64,000 bases of DNA from CAWUEX02 sp963921305. GTDB taxonomy: Bacteria > Pseudomonadota > Alphaproteobacteria > Rhodospirillales > Rhodospirillaceae. Position numbers and translations under genes: made by a program. The notes under the pieces are model-generated. The model was not told the origin of the DNA. It saw nothing but the letters and a program-made list of their open reading frames with translations, and searched no databases. Within the stretch, counting starts at the first letter, position 1. Each line of letters starts with the position of its first letter. Location: positions 2,294,001 through 2,358,000 of the forward strand of contig CAWUEX030000002.1 of the NCBI GenBank assembly GCA_963921305.4, given 5' to 3'. Of this stretch, positions 15,158 to 24,026 are shown one piece after another.

Positions 15158-16216
15158 TTATTTCGGCGGGTATATATGCCGCTGGCCGTTGACGTCCTCG
15201 ACCTCGTAGGTTCCGCCGCCCGCTGGGCTCAGATAGGCCGGGCCGATCGGCACTTTGCCGTGGCCGCCGGGGATATCCAGCACGTAGGTGGGCAAGGCGA
15301 GGCCCGAGATCCGGCCGCGCAAATCGCGCATCAGCGCTTGGCCAACTTCGGGTGATACGCGGAAATGTCCGGTACCCGGCGCCAGGTCCGGATGATGCAG
15401 GTAGTACGGCGTGATGCGGGCGCGCACCATGGCGCGGAACAGCGCCTCAAGATCATCCGCTGTGTCGTTCACATCTTTCAGCAGCACCGTTTGCCCGACG
15501 AGGGGAATGCCGGCGGCAGTGAGTCGGGTGCAGGCGGCCACTGCATCGGTTGTCAGTTCGCGGGCATGGTTGCTGTGCACGGCCACGTAGACCGTCGCGC
15601 GCCGGTTTGACAACGCGGACACCAGCGGATCAGACACGCGCTCCGGCGCGGCGATAGGCAGGCGGGTGTGAAACCGCACCACGTGAACATGCTCAACCTC
15701 GTCAAGTTCATCTAACAGCGCTGCAATGCGCGCCGGTGACATCACCAGCGGATCGCCGCCGGTGAGAATCACTTCCCAGATGCGAGAGTCATTACGGATG
15801 TAGTCCAGCGCGGTCTTCAGGTCTTCGGGCGTCAGGCTGTCGCCCCCCGGGCCGACAACCTCGCGGCGGAAACAAAACCGGCAGTACACGGCGCAGGCAC
15901 TGTGCACCTTCAACAACACCCGGTCAGGATACCGGTGCACGATGCCTTTGACGGGACTGAACCTGGTATCGCCGATGGGATCGGCGCGTTCCTCGGCTGT
16001 TGTGATCGTTTCCGCCGCGGACGGAATGAACTGCCGGGCGACGGGATCGTTCGGATCACCTCGGTCAATGAGATCGGCCAGCGCTTGCGGCACCGCCACC
16101 GCATAGCGCTCTGCGACTGTCTGAAGCGCATCCACTTCGGTGCCGGCCACGAGTCCGGCACGGGCGAGGGCGTCTACCCGGGTCAGGGTTTGGGGATCGG
16201 GCGGTACGGCCGTCAT
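15158..16216 (-). CDS. Lysine 2,3-aminomutase-like radical SAM enzyme
   Basis: I start at ATG 16216 (MTAVPPDPQTL); the upstream extension in frame is not conserved in character. The 352-residue protein carries the radical SAM cluster motif CAVYCRFCFRR (C108, C112, C115), the TGGDPL segment and, near the end, DIPGGHGKVPIGP, whose Lys holds PLP in this family. It is shorter than clostridial KamA and close to the length of EpmB, which makes beta-lysine for elongation factor P. No epmA or efp gene is in the window, so EpmB-like function is likely but not proven by context. Confidence 0.85.
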   Translation of the reverse strand: MTAVPPDPQTLTRVDALARAGLVAGTEVDALQTVAERYAVAVPQALADLIDRGDPNDPVARQFIPSAAETITTAEERADPIGDTRFSPVKGIVHRYPDRVLLKVHSACAVYCRFCFRREVVGPGGDSLTPEDLKTALDYIRNDSRIWEVILTGGDPLVMSPARIAALLDELDEVEHVHVVRFHTRLPIAAPERVSDPLVSALSNRRATVYVAVHSNHARELTTDAVAACTRLTAAGIPLVGQTVLLKDVNDTADDLEALFRAMVRARITPYYLHHPDLAPGTGHFRVSPEVGQALMRDLRGRISGLALPTYVLDIPGGHGKVPIGPAYLSPAGGGTYEVEDVNGQRHIYPPK

Positions 16217-16341
16217 GGGGGCTCCCAACGTGATGTCGCTGTTCACTTGTAGAACAGCAGCCGGGGCGGTTCTAGGCGCAGACCGGGCCCCGTCGCAAGG
16301 TCCTGCCCCCAAGCACCCGCCCTTCGCCGCCGAGGCCCGTC

Positions 16342-18339
16342 ATGATTCTCCTTCAATCGCCGTGGACGGCAAAGACACTGCAAGACGATGTCGCGCCGGT
16401 CATTCAACAGACCCTAGGCACACTTATCGATCCGCATGAGGCTGTGGTGTTGTTGCCCCACGCAGACGGTGCACCCCAGGAAGCGCCGCAGGAACAAGAT
16501 GTCTGCGATGCTATGTCCGCTATCGCGCAGGCGCTGTCCATATCCCTTGGCGGATCTGCTTATGTGCAAATCGATGAGGGAAGAACGCAGATTATCGGCT
16601 ACCTGTTCGGCCCTAGCGGCGATCAGCTCATCCGCATGCCGAAGATCCTGCCCGACCTCACCGAGGGGTTCAGTGACGTGTCCGCCGAGACGTTCCAACC
16701 GGCCTCGTTTCCGGTCGCCATGACCAAAGAGGGTCAGGTCGGATTGCTGTGCGGCGAGGATATTCTATCGCCGCACATCGTCCGCGCGCTCGTAACCAAC
16801 GGCGCGGAGATTGTTCTCAATCCCAGCCGTGAGCGCACAGATAAGTTGTTCGACATCCGCCAGCAGGCGCGTTTCGCGCGGTCCTACGAGAACCTGGCGT
16901 ATGTCGCGTCGGCTTCGGCGCGGGATGTCACCATCGACGGCGTCACCTCCCGTTTGCCTCCGGCAACTCTCTTGGCCGAACCATCGGGCACGGCTCTGCG
17001 CGCCAGTGGGGATGAGAGTTTCATCACCGGTGACATCGACATCGAAGCCCTGCGCCGCCGCCGCCAGGAGCCCATGGGCAATCTGCCGGCGATTACCCGC
17101 ATGCGTCTGTATGCCCCCGGCTACGCCAAAGAGGCCTCGGACGCGTCACCCACGCCGGCGTCGCGCGCAGACTGGATCGCGTTGGGCCGTGACAAAGTCG
17201 CGGCCTCTGCCACGCCAGCGCGGCCCGACGGCGAACGCATCGACCGTTACGATGCGGTGCTCGGCCAAACCGTCACCCACGTCGCGTTGAAGCCGGACAC
17301 CCTGTTGGACTACCGCCAGCGCAATCTCGACAACGCGCTCTACGTCGTCAGTCCCTTTGCCCGCTCGCCCGGCGTCAAGCTGGTGGTGTTTCCCGAGTTC
17401 TTTCTCACCGGCGCGGTCAGTCAGCTCGGCAGCAGCTCCGGGCACATCGCCGATAAGATCGGGATCACCTTTCCGGGACCCGAAGCCGATCAGCTCGCCA
17501 AGTTCGCCCAGGACTACAACACCTATGTTGCCGGCGGCGTGTTCGAGTACGACCCCAAGTGGCCCAACCGCTTCTTCAACTCAGCCTTCATCTTCGACGA
17601 TCAGGGCAACCTGATTCACCTGTACCGCAAGATTCACTGCGCCGACGTGTTCGGACGGTTGCCCGACACGACGCCGGGCAGCGTGTTCACCGAGTATGTT
17701 GACCGCTACGGTTACGATCACCTGTTCCCGGTGGCCGACACACCTCTCGGCAAGCTCTGCACCGTGATTTGTTTCGACATGAACTTTGGCGAGACCCATC
17801 GCGCCATGGTCAAGCGCGGCGCTGAAGTCATTCTTCATCCCACATCGGAACCGCACAATGTGCGCCGCCGCGGCTGGGATATCGCGCGCCACGTCCGTGC
17901 CTTTGAGAACACGGCCTATCTGCTGACTGCAGGGCACGGCGGCGAGTTCCGGGGCGAGGGCCTCGGGTTCCCGGGCGCGATGCAGCGCGGCTATTCGAAG
18001 GTCGTTAACTTCGACGGCTCGCTGCAATGCATCGTCGATGGCCCGGGCGCCGTACCTCTTGTCGGCTCGCTTGACATGAAGGCACTGCGCCGGGCGCGGG
18101 CGGACATCACCGCCAACCTCGCCGCCTGGGATGATTCGGTGGTTTATGCTCAGCATTACGCCGGCGAACACGGTATCGCCAATGACGTGTGGAGCGGTGA
18201 TCCCATGGTCAATCCCTACGAGGACGCGGCTGAGATCAAGAAAGTCATCGAGATCTACAAGCGCGACGGCGTCTATATCCCGCCGTCCGAGGGCGGCGCG
18301 GAGCCCGCCATCGACCAGTCGATGCAGGCGGTCGTTTGA
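16342..18339 (+). CDS. Double-domain nitrilase-superfamily protein (paralogue 1)
   Basis: The 665-residue protein holds two nitrilase-superfamily domains in tandem. The C-terminal domain (about 300-620) has a full triad: E352 in VVFPEFFLTG, K430 in LYRKIHC and C477 in VICFDMNFGE, followed by AEVILHPTSEP. The N-terminal domain (about 1-255) keeps K101 in MPKILPD and C137 in GLLCGEDI but has His40 where the Glu belongs (LLPHADG), so it is probably inactive or structural. Single-domain relatives hydrolyse C-N bonds of amides, nitriles or carbamoyl compounds. No signal peptide is seen. It is followed 107 bases later by an exported Rossmann protein. Substrate unknown. Confidence 0.85.
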   Translation: MILLQSPWTAKTLQDDVAPVIQQTLGTLIDPHEAVVLLPHADGAPQEAPQEQDVCDAMSAIAQALSISLGGSAYVQIDEGRTQIIGYLFGPSGDQLIRMPKILPDLTEGFSDVSAETFQPASFPVAMTKEGQVGLLCGEDILSPHIVRALVTNGAEIVLNPSRERTDKLFDIRQQARFARSYENLAYVASASARDVTIDGVTSRLPPATLLAEPSGTALRASGDESFITGDIDIEALRRRRQEPMGNLPAITRMRLYAPGYAKEASDASPTPASRADWIALGRDKVAASATPARPDGERIDRYDAVLGQTVTHVALKPDTLLDYRQRNLDNALYVVSPFARSPGVKLVVFPEFFLTGAVSQLGSSSGHIADKIGITFPGPEADQLAKFAQDYNTYVAGGVFEYDPKWPNRFFNSAFIFDDQGNLIHLYRKIHCADVFGRLPDTTPGSVFTEYVDRYGYDHLFPVADTPLGKLCTVICFDMNFGETHRAMVKRGAEVILHPTSEPHNVRRRGWDIARHVRAFENTAYLLTAGHGGEFRGEGLGFPGAMQRGYSKVVNFDGSLQCIVDGPGAVPLVGSLDMKALRRARADITANLAAWDDSVVYAQHYAGEHGIANDVWSGDPMVNPYEDAAEIKKVIEIYKRDGVYIPPSEGGAEPAIDQSMQAVV

Positions 18340-18446
18340 CGAAAAAGGGCTAAAAACCCAGCGGATTCGGGACTCGCGCGACCGCGGGAACGTGTCATAC
18401 TCGGGCCAACCACAATCTCTCTCAACCTCAAGCGGGATGACACACA

Positions 18447-19157
18447 ATGATCCGGTTCATGCTTCGCGCCCTTGCGGCGCTTTCACTTTTTGCGGGGTCT
18501 GCGGCCCAGGCCGAAGTCCAAGGCCCGGTGTTGGTGTTCGGCGGCACCAGCGGCACTGGCCTGGCCACCGTGCAAAATCTCCACGCCATGGACATTCCCG
18601 TCACGGTCTTTGTGCGGCCCACGTCGAACACCGAGGCGCTGGACGTGCTTGGTGTCGGCAAGGTGGTGGGCAACGCCCTGGAAGCCGATGACGTCAACAG
18701 GGCGTTCGAGGCGGACGACTTCAAGACCGTCGTCAGTTCCCTCGGCGGGCGGCGCGGTGAACCGCGTCCGGATCTGATCGGCAACAAAAACATCACCGCT
18801 GCGGCCAAGGCCAACAATGTCCGGCGCGTCGTGCAGGTCAGCTCGATCGGCGTCGGCAGCACCCGCGAACCTCCAGGCCCGGATGCGCATTTCATGCAAG
18901 AGGTGTTCTACATCAAGACCCTGGCCGAGGATGACCTGATCGCCAGCGGCCTCGATTACACCATCGTCCGCCCGGGCGGTCTGCGCCGCGGTGAAGCGAC
19001 CGGCACGGGCATTCTATTGGAAGAAGAGCGGATGGGCTCGATTGACCGCCAGGAACTGGGCCGTCTGATTGTCCATGAAGTTCTTGCCAAGGACGCCACC
19101 ATCGGCGGAATCGTTTACGCGATCGATCCCACCTTGCCGATGCCGGAAGAGGAATAA
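18447..19157 (+). CDS. Exported NAD(P)-binding Rossmann protein (SDR, NmrA-like), copy 1
   Basis: The 236-residue product begins with a convincing signal peptide (MIRFMLRALAALSLFAGSAAQAE). Directly after it comes an atypical-SDR NAD(P)-binding fold: VLVFGGTSGTGLATVQNL, a second strand ending in VRPTSN, VVGNALEADDV, VVQVSSIGVGS and TIVRPGGL. Such SDRs are normally cytoplasmic because the cofactor is, so export would be unusual; it may bind a different ligand or be membrane-anchored and face the cytoplasm. The 40 bases between it and the next nitrilase gene suggest a shared transcript. A paralogue with the same layout is at 21185-21889. Confidence 0.8.
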   Translation: MIRFMLRALAALSLFAGSAAQAEVQGPVLVFGGTSGTGLATVQNLHAMDIPVTVFVRPTSNTEALDVLGVGKVVGNALEADDVNRAFEADDFKTVVSSLGGRRGEPRPDLIGNKNITAAAKANNVRRVVQVSSIGVGSTREPPGPDAHFMQEVFYIKTLAEDDLIASGLDYTIVRPGGLRRGEATGTGILLEEERMGSIDRQELGRLIVHEVLAKDATIGGIVYAIDPTLPMPEEE

Positions 19158-19196
19158 ACCGGCCCGCCACCCCCGGTCAGGAAAGGCGCACGCTCC

Positions 19197-21179
19197 ATGT
19201 ATCTGCTGCAAACCCCCTGGACCGCGGCATCGCTGGATGATGTCCGGTCCGCATTGAGTCAGGCCCGCAGAACAGATGTGAGCGAGGGGCCGGAGGTGGC
19301 CGTGCTGCCGCATGCTGATGGGGCAGAGCATGACGCGCCGTTAGAGAACGACCTCATCGCCGCGCTCGCGTCGGTCGCCCAGGACCAGAAGGTATATCTG
19401 GGAGCTTCGTCTTATGTGCGTGTCGACGGCGAGACGGTCCCGCGCACGGTCGGCTATATCATCGGCCCGGATGGTGGGGCACTCGCCCGTACCCCGAAGA
19501 TCATGCCCGACATCGTTGAGGGGTACACCGACACGGCGGCGGACACCTTCCAGCCCGCCACATTCCAGATCGCTAAAACGCCACTGGGGCAGATCGGCAT
19601 TCTCTGCGGCGAGGATATCCTCGCGCCGCACGTGGTGCGCACCATGCTGGTGCATGGCGCCGAGATCATTCTCAACCCCAGCCGCGAGCGGGCCGATCAG
19701 TTGCTGCCCAGCCGCACCGTCGCGCGCGTCGCCCGGGCCTACGAGAACGTTTTGTATGTCGCCACCGCCTCGGCTGTGACGGCTGACCTCGGCGATGGTG
19801 CCGTCACCTTGCCGCCCGCGACCGCGCTGTATCCGCCGCAGGGTCTCGCCATCCGGGCCTCCGGGGCAGAGTCCGTATTGCGCGCAGACATCGATATCGA
19901 CTCCTTGCGCCGCCGCCGCATGGGGCCGCAGCTCAACTTCGCTGGCATCGTGCGCATGAACCTCTATGCGCCGGGATACGCAGCTGAAGCATCCAAGCCC
20001 GGTGACTCGCCCACCTCACGCAAGGCCTGGCTGGCGGAGGGCCGGCGCCGCGCTGCCGCCCAGGCCCGCCCACCAGTAAAAGACGAAACACCGGTTTACA
20101 GCGCCATGGTCGGTCAGCATGTGGTGCACCAGTCCAACACGCCGGAGGAGCTGGCCGCACGCCGCCAGCCCAATCTGGATGATGCCTTCGATCTTATCCG
20201 CAATTACGGCGCCCGGGCGGCCAACCTTAAGCTGGTGGTGTATCCGGAGTTTTTCCTGACCGGTCCCGTGAGCCCCCTTGGGCATAAGCTGGGTCACATC
20301 GCCGACAAGATTGGAGTCACGTTCCCTGGCCCGGAGATGGATCAGGTCGCCGCCTTCGCCCAGGAGATTAAGGCCTACGTCGCCGGCGGCGTGTTCGAAT
20401 ACGATCCCGAGTGGCCGGAGCGGTTTTTCAACACAGCCTTCATTTATGATCCGTCCGGCAACCTGATCCACCGTTACCGCAAGATTCACTGCGGCGATGC
20501 CATGGGTTTCCTGCCCGACACCACACCCGGCAGCGTGTTCGATCAATACGTCGACAAATACGGCTATGAACATCTGTTTCCGGTGGCCGACACACCCATC
20601 GGCAAGCTGGCGACGACCATCTGCTTTGATAACAATTTCCCGGAGACCTATCGCGCCATGGTGCGGCGCGGCGCGGAGGTGATTCTCCACCCGACCTCCG
20701 AGCCCCACGGGGCGCACCGCATGGGTTGGGATTCGGCGCGGCGCATGCGGGCGTTTGAAAACGTCGCCTACGTGCTGTCGTGCGGACATGGCGGCGAGTA
20801 TTTCCTGCCCGGCCGCAAGGTGCCGAGCGCGCGTGGCCGCGGTTATTCGAAGATCATCAACTTCGACGGCACGGTGCAGGCGGAAGCCGACACCGCAGGC
20901 CAGGTCCCGCTCGGCGGCGTCATCGATCTCGGCGCCCTGCGCAAAGCCCGTGCCGATCTCCAGGTCAACGTGGCGTTGTGGGACGATGCGGTGGTTTATG
21001 CCCACGAGTACGCCAAGACGCCACGGGGGCTGCCCAATAACATTTGGCCAGATGATCCGCTCGGCAATCCCTACTACGGTGGGGCGGAGATCAAGAAGGT
21101 CGTTCAGGGTTACATCGACGAGGGCATTTTTGTCGCCCCCGCATCGGCCAATGCGCCCTCGGCGCAAGCGGCGGAGTAA
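19197..21179 (+). CDS. Double-domain nitrilase-superfamily protein (paralogue 2)
   Basis: The 660-residue protein has the same two-domain layout and the same start pattern (MYLLQTPWTA) as paralogue 1. The C-terminal domain has E351 in VVYPEFFLTG, K429 in RYRKIHC and C476 in TICFDNNFPE. In the N-terminal domain His39 replaces Glu, while K101 (TPKIMPD) and C137 (GILCGEDI) remain. A conserved pair of segments, SLRRRR followed by RMNLYAPGYAAEA, links the domains. It lies 40 bases after one exported Rossmann gene and five bases before another, so the four genes 16342-21889 look like a duplicated two-gene unit. Activity as an amidase or related hydrolase is inferred from the triad. Confidence 0.85.
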   Translation: MYLLQTPWTAASLDDVRSALSQARRTDVSEGPEVAVLPHADGAEHDAPLENDLIAALASVAQDQKVYLGASSYVRVDGETVPRTVGYIIGPDGGALARTPKIMPDIVEGYTDTAADTFQPATFQIAKTPLGQIGILCGEDILAPHVVRTMLVHGAEIILNPSRERADQLLPSRTVARVARAYENVLYVATASAVTADLGDGAVTLPPATALYPPQGLAIRASGAESVLRADIDIDSLRRRRMGPQLNFAGIVRMNLYAPGYAAEASKPGDSPTSRKAWLAEGRRRAAAQARPPVKDETPVYSAMVGQHVVHQSNTPEELAARRQPNLDDAFDLIRNYGARAANLKLVVYPEFFLTGPVSPLGHKLGHIADKIGVTFPGPEMDQVAAFAQEIKAYVAGGVFEYDPEWPERFFNTAFIYDPSGNLIHRYRKIHCGDAMGFLPDTTPGSVFDQYVDKYGYEHLFPVADTPIGKLATTICFDNNFPETYRAMVRRGAEVILHPTSEPHGAHRMGWDSARRMRAFENVAYVLSCGHGGEYFLPGRKVPSARGRGYSKIINFDGTVQAEADTAGQVPLGGVIDLGALRKARADLQVNVALWDDAVVYAHEYAKTPRGLPNNIWPDDPLGNPYYGGAEIKKVVQGYIDEGIFVAPASANAPSAQAAE

Positions 21180-21184
21180 GGATT

Positions 21185-21889
21185 ATGGTCCGGTTTATAG
21201 TTGCGGTTTTGGTATCCGTATTTTTTGCCCAGTCAGTCGACGCCAAAAGTGTTCTCATTTTCGGTGCGACACGGAACACCGGATTGGAACTGGCCAAACG
21301 CCTTGTCGAGCGCGGCGACGATGTCACCGCCTTCGTGCGTACAACGTCTGACGTTACCGCGCTGAATGAGCTTGGCGTGGAACAGGTCGTGGGCGATGCC
21401 CTGGATGTGTCCTCTGTCGTCGCTGCTTTTGATGGCCGGGAATATGACGCCGTTGTCACCACGCTCAGCGGCAGCGTGCGCAACACCTCCGTCGACAGCC
21501 AGGGCAACATCAACGTCTTCGCCGCCGCTGAAACCGCCGGCGTCGGGCGCATCGTGTTTGTCACGGCAATCGGGACCAGCGGTACGGAGAATGTGCTCGC
21601 CCCAGGCGCGCGCCAGTTCCTCGAACCCGTCCTGCGCGCCAAAACAGAAGCCGAGAGTGATCTGCGCGCCCGCGATTTGCAGTGGACGATCCTGCGGCCC
21701 GGTCAGCTGCCTGACGGTCCGTCCACCGGGCGTGGTCTGTTGTCAGAAGATCAAACCCTGATGGGGCGCATCACCCGAGGCGAGTTGGCGGCGCTGATCG
21801 TCAAATGCCTCGACGACGACTCAACGGTTGGCAAGATTTACCATGTGGTCGATGCCGATCAGATCGGTAATTTTTCGTCATTCGACTGA
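21185..21889 (+). CDS. Exported NAD(P)-binding Rossmann protein (SDR, NmrA-like), copy 2
   Basis: This 234-residue protein parallels the one at 18447-19157: a signal peptide (MVRFIVAVLVSVFFAQSVDA), then SVLIFGATRNTGLELAKRL, AFVRTTSD, VVGDALDVSSV, IVFVTAIGTSG and TILRPGQLPDG. The glycine pattern GATRNTG is that of atypical SDRs. It follows the nitrilase gene by only five bases, which supports co-expression. Its last 12 bases overlap the end of the TRAP binding-protein gene on the other strand. The combination of a signal peptide and a nucleotide-binding fold in both copies argues against chance. Confidence 0.8.
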   Translation: MVRFIVAVLVSVFFAQSVDAKSVLIFGATRNTGLELAKRLVERGDDVTAFVRTTSDVTALNELGVEQVVGDALDVSSVVAAFDGREYDAVVTTLSGSVRNTSVDSQGNINVFAAAETAGVGRIVFVTAIGTSGTENVLAPGARQFLEPVLRAKTEAESDLRARDLQWTILRPGQLPDGPSTGRGLLSEDQTLMGRITRGELAALIVKCLDDDSTVGKIYHVVDADQIGNFSSFD

Positions 21890-22894
21890 CTGCCGCGCTT
21901 TGAACTCTGACTGACCGCGCCGAACGGCCTCTAAAATATCTGACGCCTTAGGGCCTGAAATCCCGATTAAGTTTTGGCGTGCCGGTTCGACAGCGTCCCG
22001 CCACATCTGCCTTTGCTCTTCTGTCAGGTCATGGACTCTGAAGCCCAGAACATCGGCGCGGGCGAGGTCTGCCTGCCATTCGGCCCGGGTCATCGCACGT
22101 CCTACGTCCATCGGCGGCCAGGCGGTCCGCACCACGTTCTGATGTTCCGCGGACAGGCGGTTGAGCCACCGCGCGTCGGCGATGAAGAAGTTCACGGCGA
22201 ACGAGTGGTTGGTCATCATCAGGTGAGGAGCCAATTCCGCAACGCCGGTTTGCGCATACAAAATGATGGCGTTTTCCCCGGCGGTGACCAAGCTGGTTTG
22301 CAGGCCCATGATCAGATCGCTGAAGGGCAGGGAGATGGTGTCCGCGCCGATGGCCCCGGCGAACAGCCGCGCCGCCGGACTGGAGGAGACGCGAAAGCGC
22401 ACGCCGGCCATATCGCCCGGGGTCAGAAGCGGTTCGGTGCCGTAGACCTGATGGAACCCGACTTCATCCCAAGACAGCAGCACCAGACCTTTGTCTTCCA
22501 GGAGTTCTGTGTACTGGTCGAACAGGACGGTATCGAGGATGAAATCCGCTTCCTCCTGGCTGTTAAACAGGTACGGCGTCTGCAGCAACGTTGCTTCCGG
22601 CACTACTGAGGCGACGACCATGCTGGAAATAATCGCCACCTGCACCCGGCCGCGCCGCAAAGAGCTGAGGATGTTCTCCTCCGAGCCCAGTGCGCCGGAG
22701 ATGATCGGGGTGATCTCAAGCGCTCCGCCAGAGCGCTCCGTCACCGCTTCGCTGAACATCATCCATTTTTTGTAACCGGCGGTATTTTCCGGCACGCCAG
22801 AGCCACCGCCGATGTAGCTTTGTGCCGTCGCGGACGAAGTGGCGGCAAGCATCACCGCGATGAGGGCGCAAAGGGAAGGGCGAAGGACGCTCAC
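21878..22894 (-). CDS. TRAP transporter solute-binding protein, DctP type
   Basis: The 338-residue protein has a signal peptide (cleavage after ATAQ) and the DctP-family pattern: KWMMFSEAVTERSGGALEI, the segment GRVQVAII, LPFSDLIMGLQTSLVTAGENA and a C-terminal LTEEQRQMWRDAVEPA. DctP proteins bind small carboxylates in the periplasm and deliver them to DctQ/DctM membrane subunits. Neither subunit gene is in the window, so this one is an orphan or serves a transporter elsewhere. The gene ends convergently with the exported Rossmann gene (12-base overlap) and follows the pirin gene by six bases. Confidence 0.85.
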   Translation of the reverse strand: MSVLRPSLCALIAVMLAATSSATAQSYIGGGSGVPENTAGYKKWMMFSEAVTERSGGALEITPIISGALGSEENILSSLRRGRVQVAIISSMVVASVVPEATLLQTPYLFNSQEEADFILDTVLFDQYTELLEDKGLVLLSWDEVGFHQVYGTEPLLTPGDMAGVRFRVSSSPAARLFAGAIGADTISLPFSDLIMGLQTSLVTAGENAIILYAQTGVAELAPHLMMTNHSFAVNFFIADARWLNRLSAEHQNVVRTAWPPMDVGRAMTRAEWQADLARADVLGFRVHDLTEEQRQMWRDAVEPARQNLIGISGPKASDILEAVRRGQSEFKARQSVE

Positions 22895-22900
22895 TCGCTG

Positions 22901-23776
22901 TTAGTCTTCCGGCAGAGGAATGAATTCGTCTTCATCACCTGTGACTTTCGGGAAGGCGCCGTCTTTCCATTCCTGCTTGGCCCGGTCGATCAGCGCCTGA
23001 TCACTGGCCACCAAGTTCCACCAGATCAAGCGCTCACCATCCATCTTCGCGCCGCCGGCCAGCATGATGCGTGCCCCGTTTTGTGACGCGACCCGGACCT
23101 TGGCCGAGGGCTTCAGCACGGCCATATGTCCTTCTTCCAAAGCCTGACCGTCGATGGTGGCGGCGCCATCCACGATGTACACCGCGCGTTCTTCGTGATC
23201 GCCGGTCACTGCCAGGTCGGCACCGGGGGCCAGGCTGCCGCCGAGATAAAACATCTCTGAAAACGTCTCCACTGGGGACGTCTCGCCGTAGGCGCTGCCC
23301 GCGATCAGCGTTAGAGACGCACCCTCCTGCTCCACCCGCGGCAAAGTATCCTTCGGGTGATGATGGAACGCCGGTTCCGTTTCCTCATGCTCTTTGGGCA
23401 ACGCCAGCCAGGTTTGAATGCCATGCAGGGTGTGACCTGCTTCGCGTGTTTCCGGTCCGGTGCGTTCTGAATGCACGATGCCGCGGCCCGCCGTCATCCA
23501 GTTGACGTCGCCAGGTTGAATCGGCTGATGAAAGCCCAGGCTGTCCCGGTGGTGAATTTCGCCGTCGAACAGGAAGGTCACCGTCGCCAAACCGATGTGC
23601 GGGTGGGGGCGGACATCGATTCCTTTGCCAGGCGCAAACGCCGCCGGGCCCATGTGATCGAAAAAGATAAAGGGGCCGACCATGCGGCGTTTGGCGTAGG
23701 GCAGGGCGCGGCGAACCTCAAAGCTACCGATATCCCTGGCCCGTGGGGCAATGATGAGGTCGATGGCGTCAGACAT
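22901..23776 (-). CDS. Pirin family protein
   Basis: The ATG at 23776 (MSDAIDLIIAPRARDIGSFEVRRALP) is the natural family start; in-frame sequence further upstream overlaps the divergent nitrilase gene. The 291-residue bicupin has the metal ligands of pirins: H58 and H60 in PHPHIGLAT, and H102 and E104 in GIVHSERTG. Some bacterial pirins act as quercetin dioxygenases or regulators; others have no known role. It is followed by the TRAP binding-protein gene six bases later and is divergent from the third nitrilase paralogue, sharing a 250-base intergenic space in which I see no clear operator. Confidence 0.88.
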   Translation of the reverse strand: MSDAIDLIIAPRARDIGSFEVRRALPYAKRRMVGPFIFFDHMGPAAFAPGKGIDVRPHPHIGLATVTFLFDGEIHHRDSLGFHQPIQPGDVNWMTAGRGIVHSERTGPETREAGHTLHGIQTWLALPKEHEETEPAFHHHPKDTLPRVEQEGASLTLIAGSAYGETSPVETFSEMFYLGGSLAPGADLAVTGDHEERAVYIVDGAATIDGQALEEGHMAVLKPSAKVRVASQNGARIMLAGGAKMDGERLIWWNLVASDQALIDRAKQEWKDGAFPKVTGDEDEFIPLPED

Positions 23777-24026
23777 GTGATAATCCCGTATCGAATCCAT
23801 GGAATTTGGCAATTTTCTGCGGCTTTTGTAGTGGTCTAGGGCGCGGGAGTCACTGATATCCGCCTCCCACGGCACAGCATCTGGCCGGTTTTCATGCTCG
23901 AACAGCGAGCGAGGGCGGTTCCGACATTGCCCGCGAGGTCCGCTCAGGCAGGATGGCGCCAAATCAGCACACTGGGTGTGAGATAATTGCCCTCTCGCCC
24001 ATATGTTTTCTAAGGGATTGGACGCC

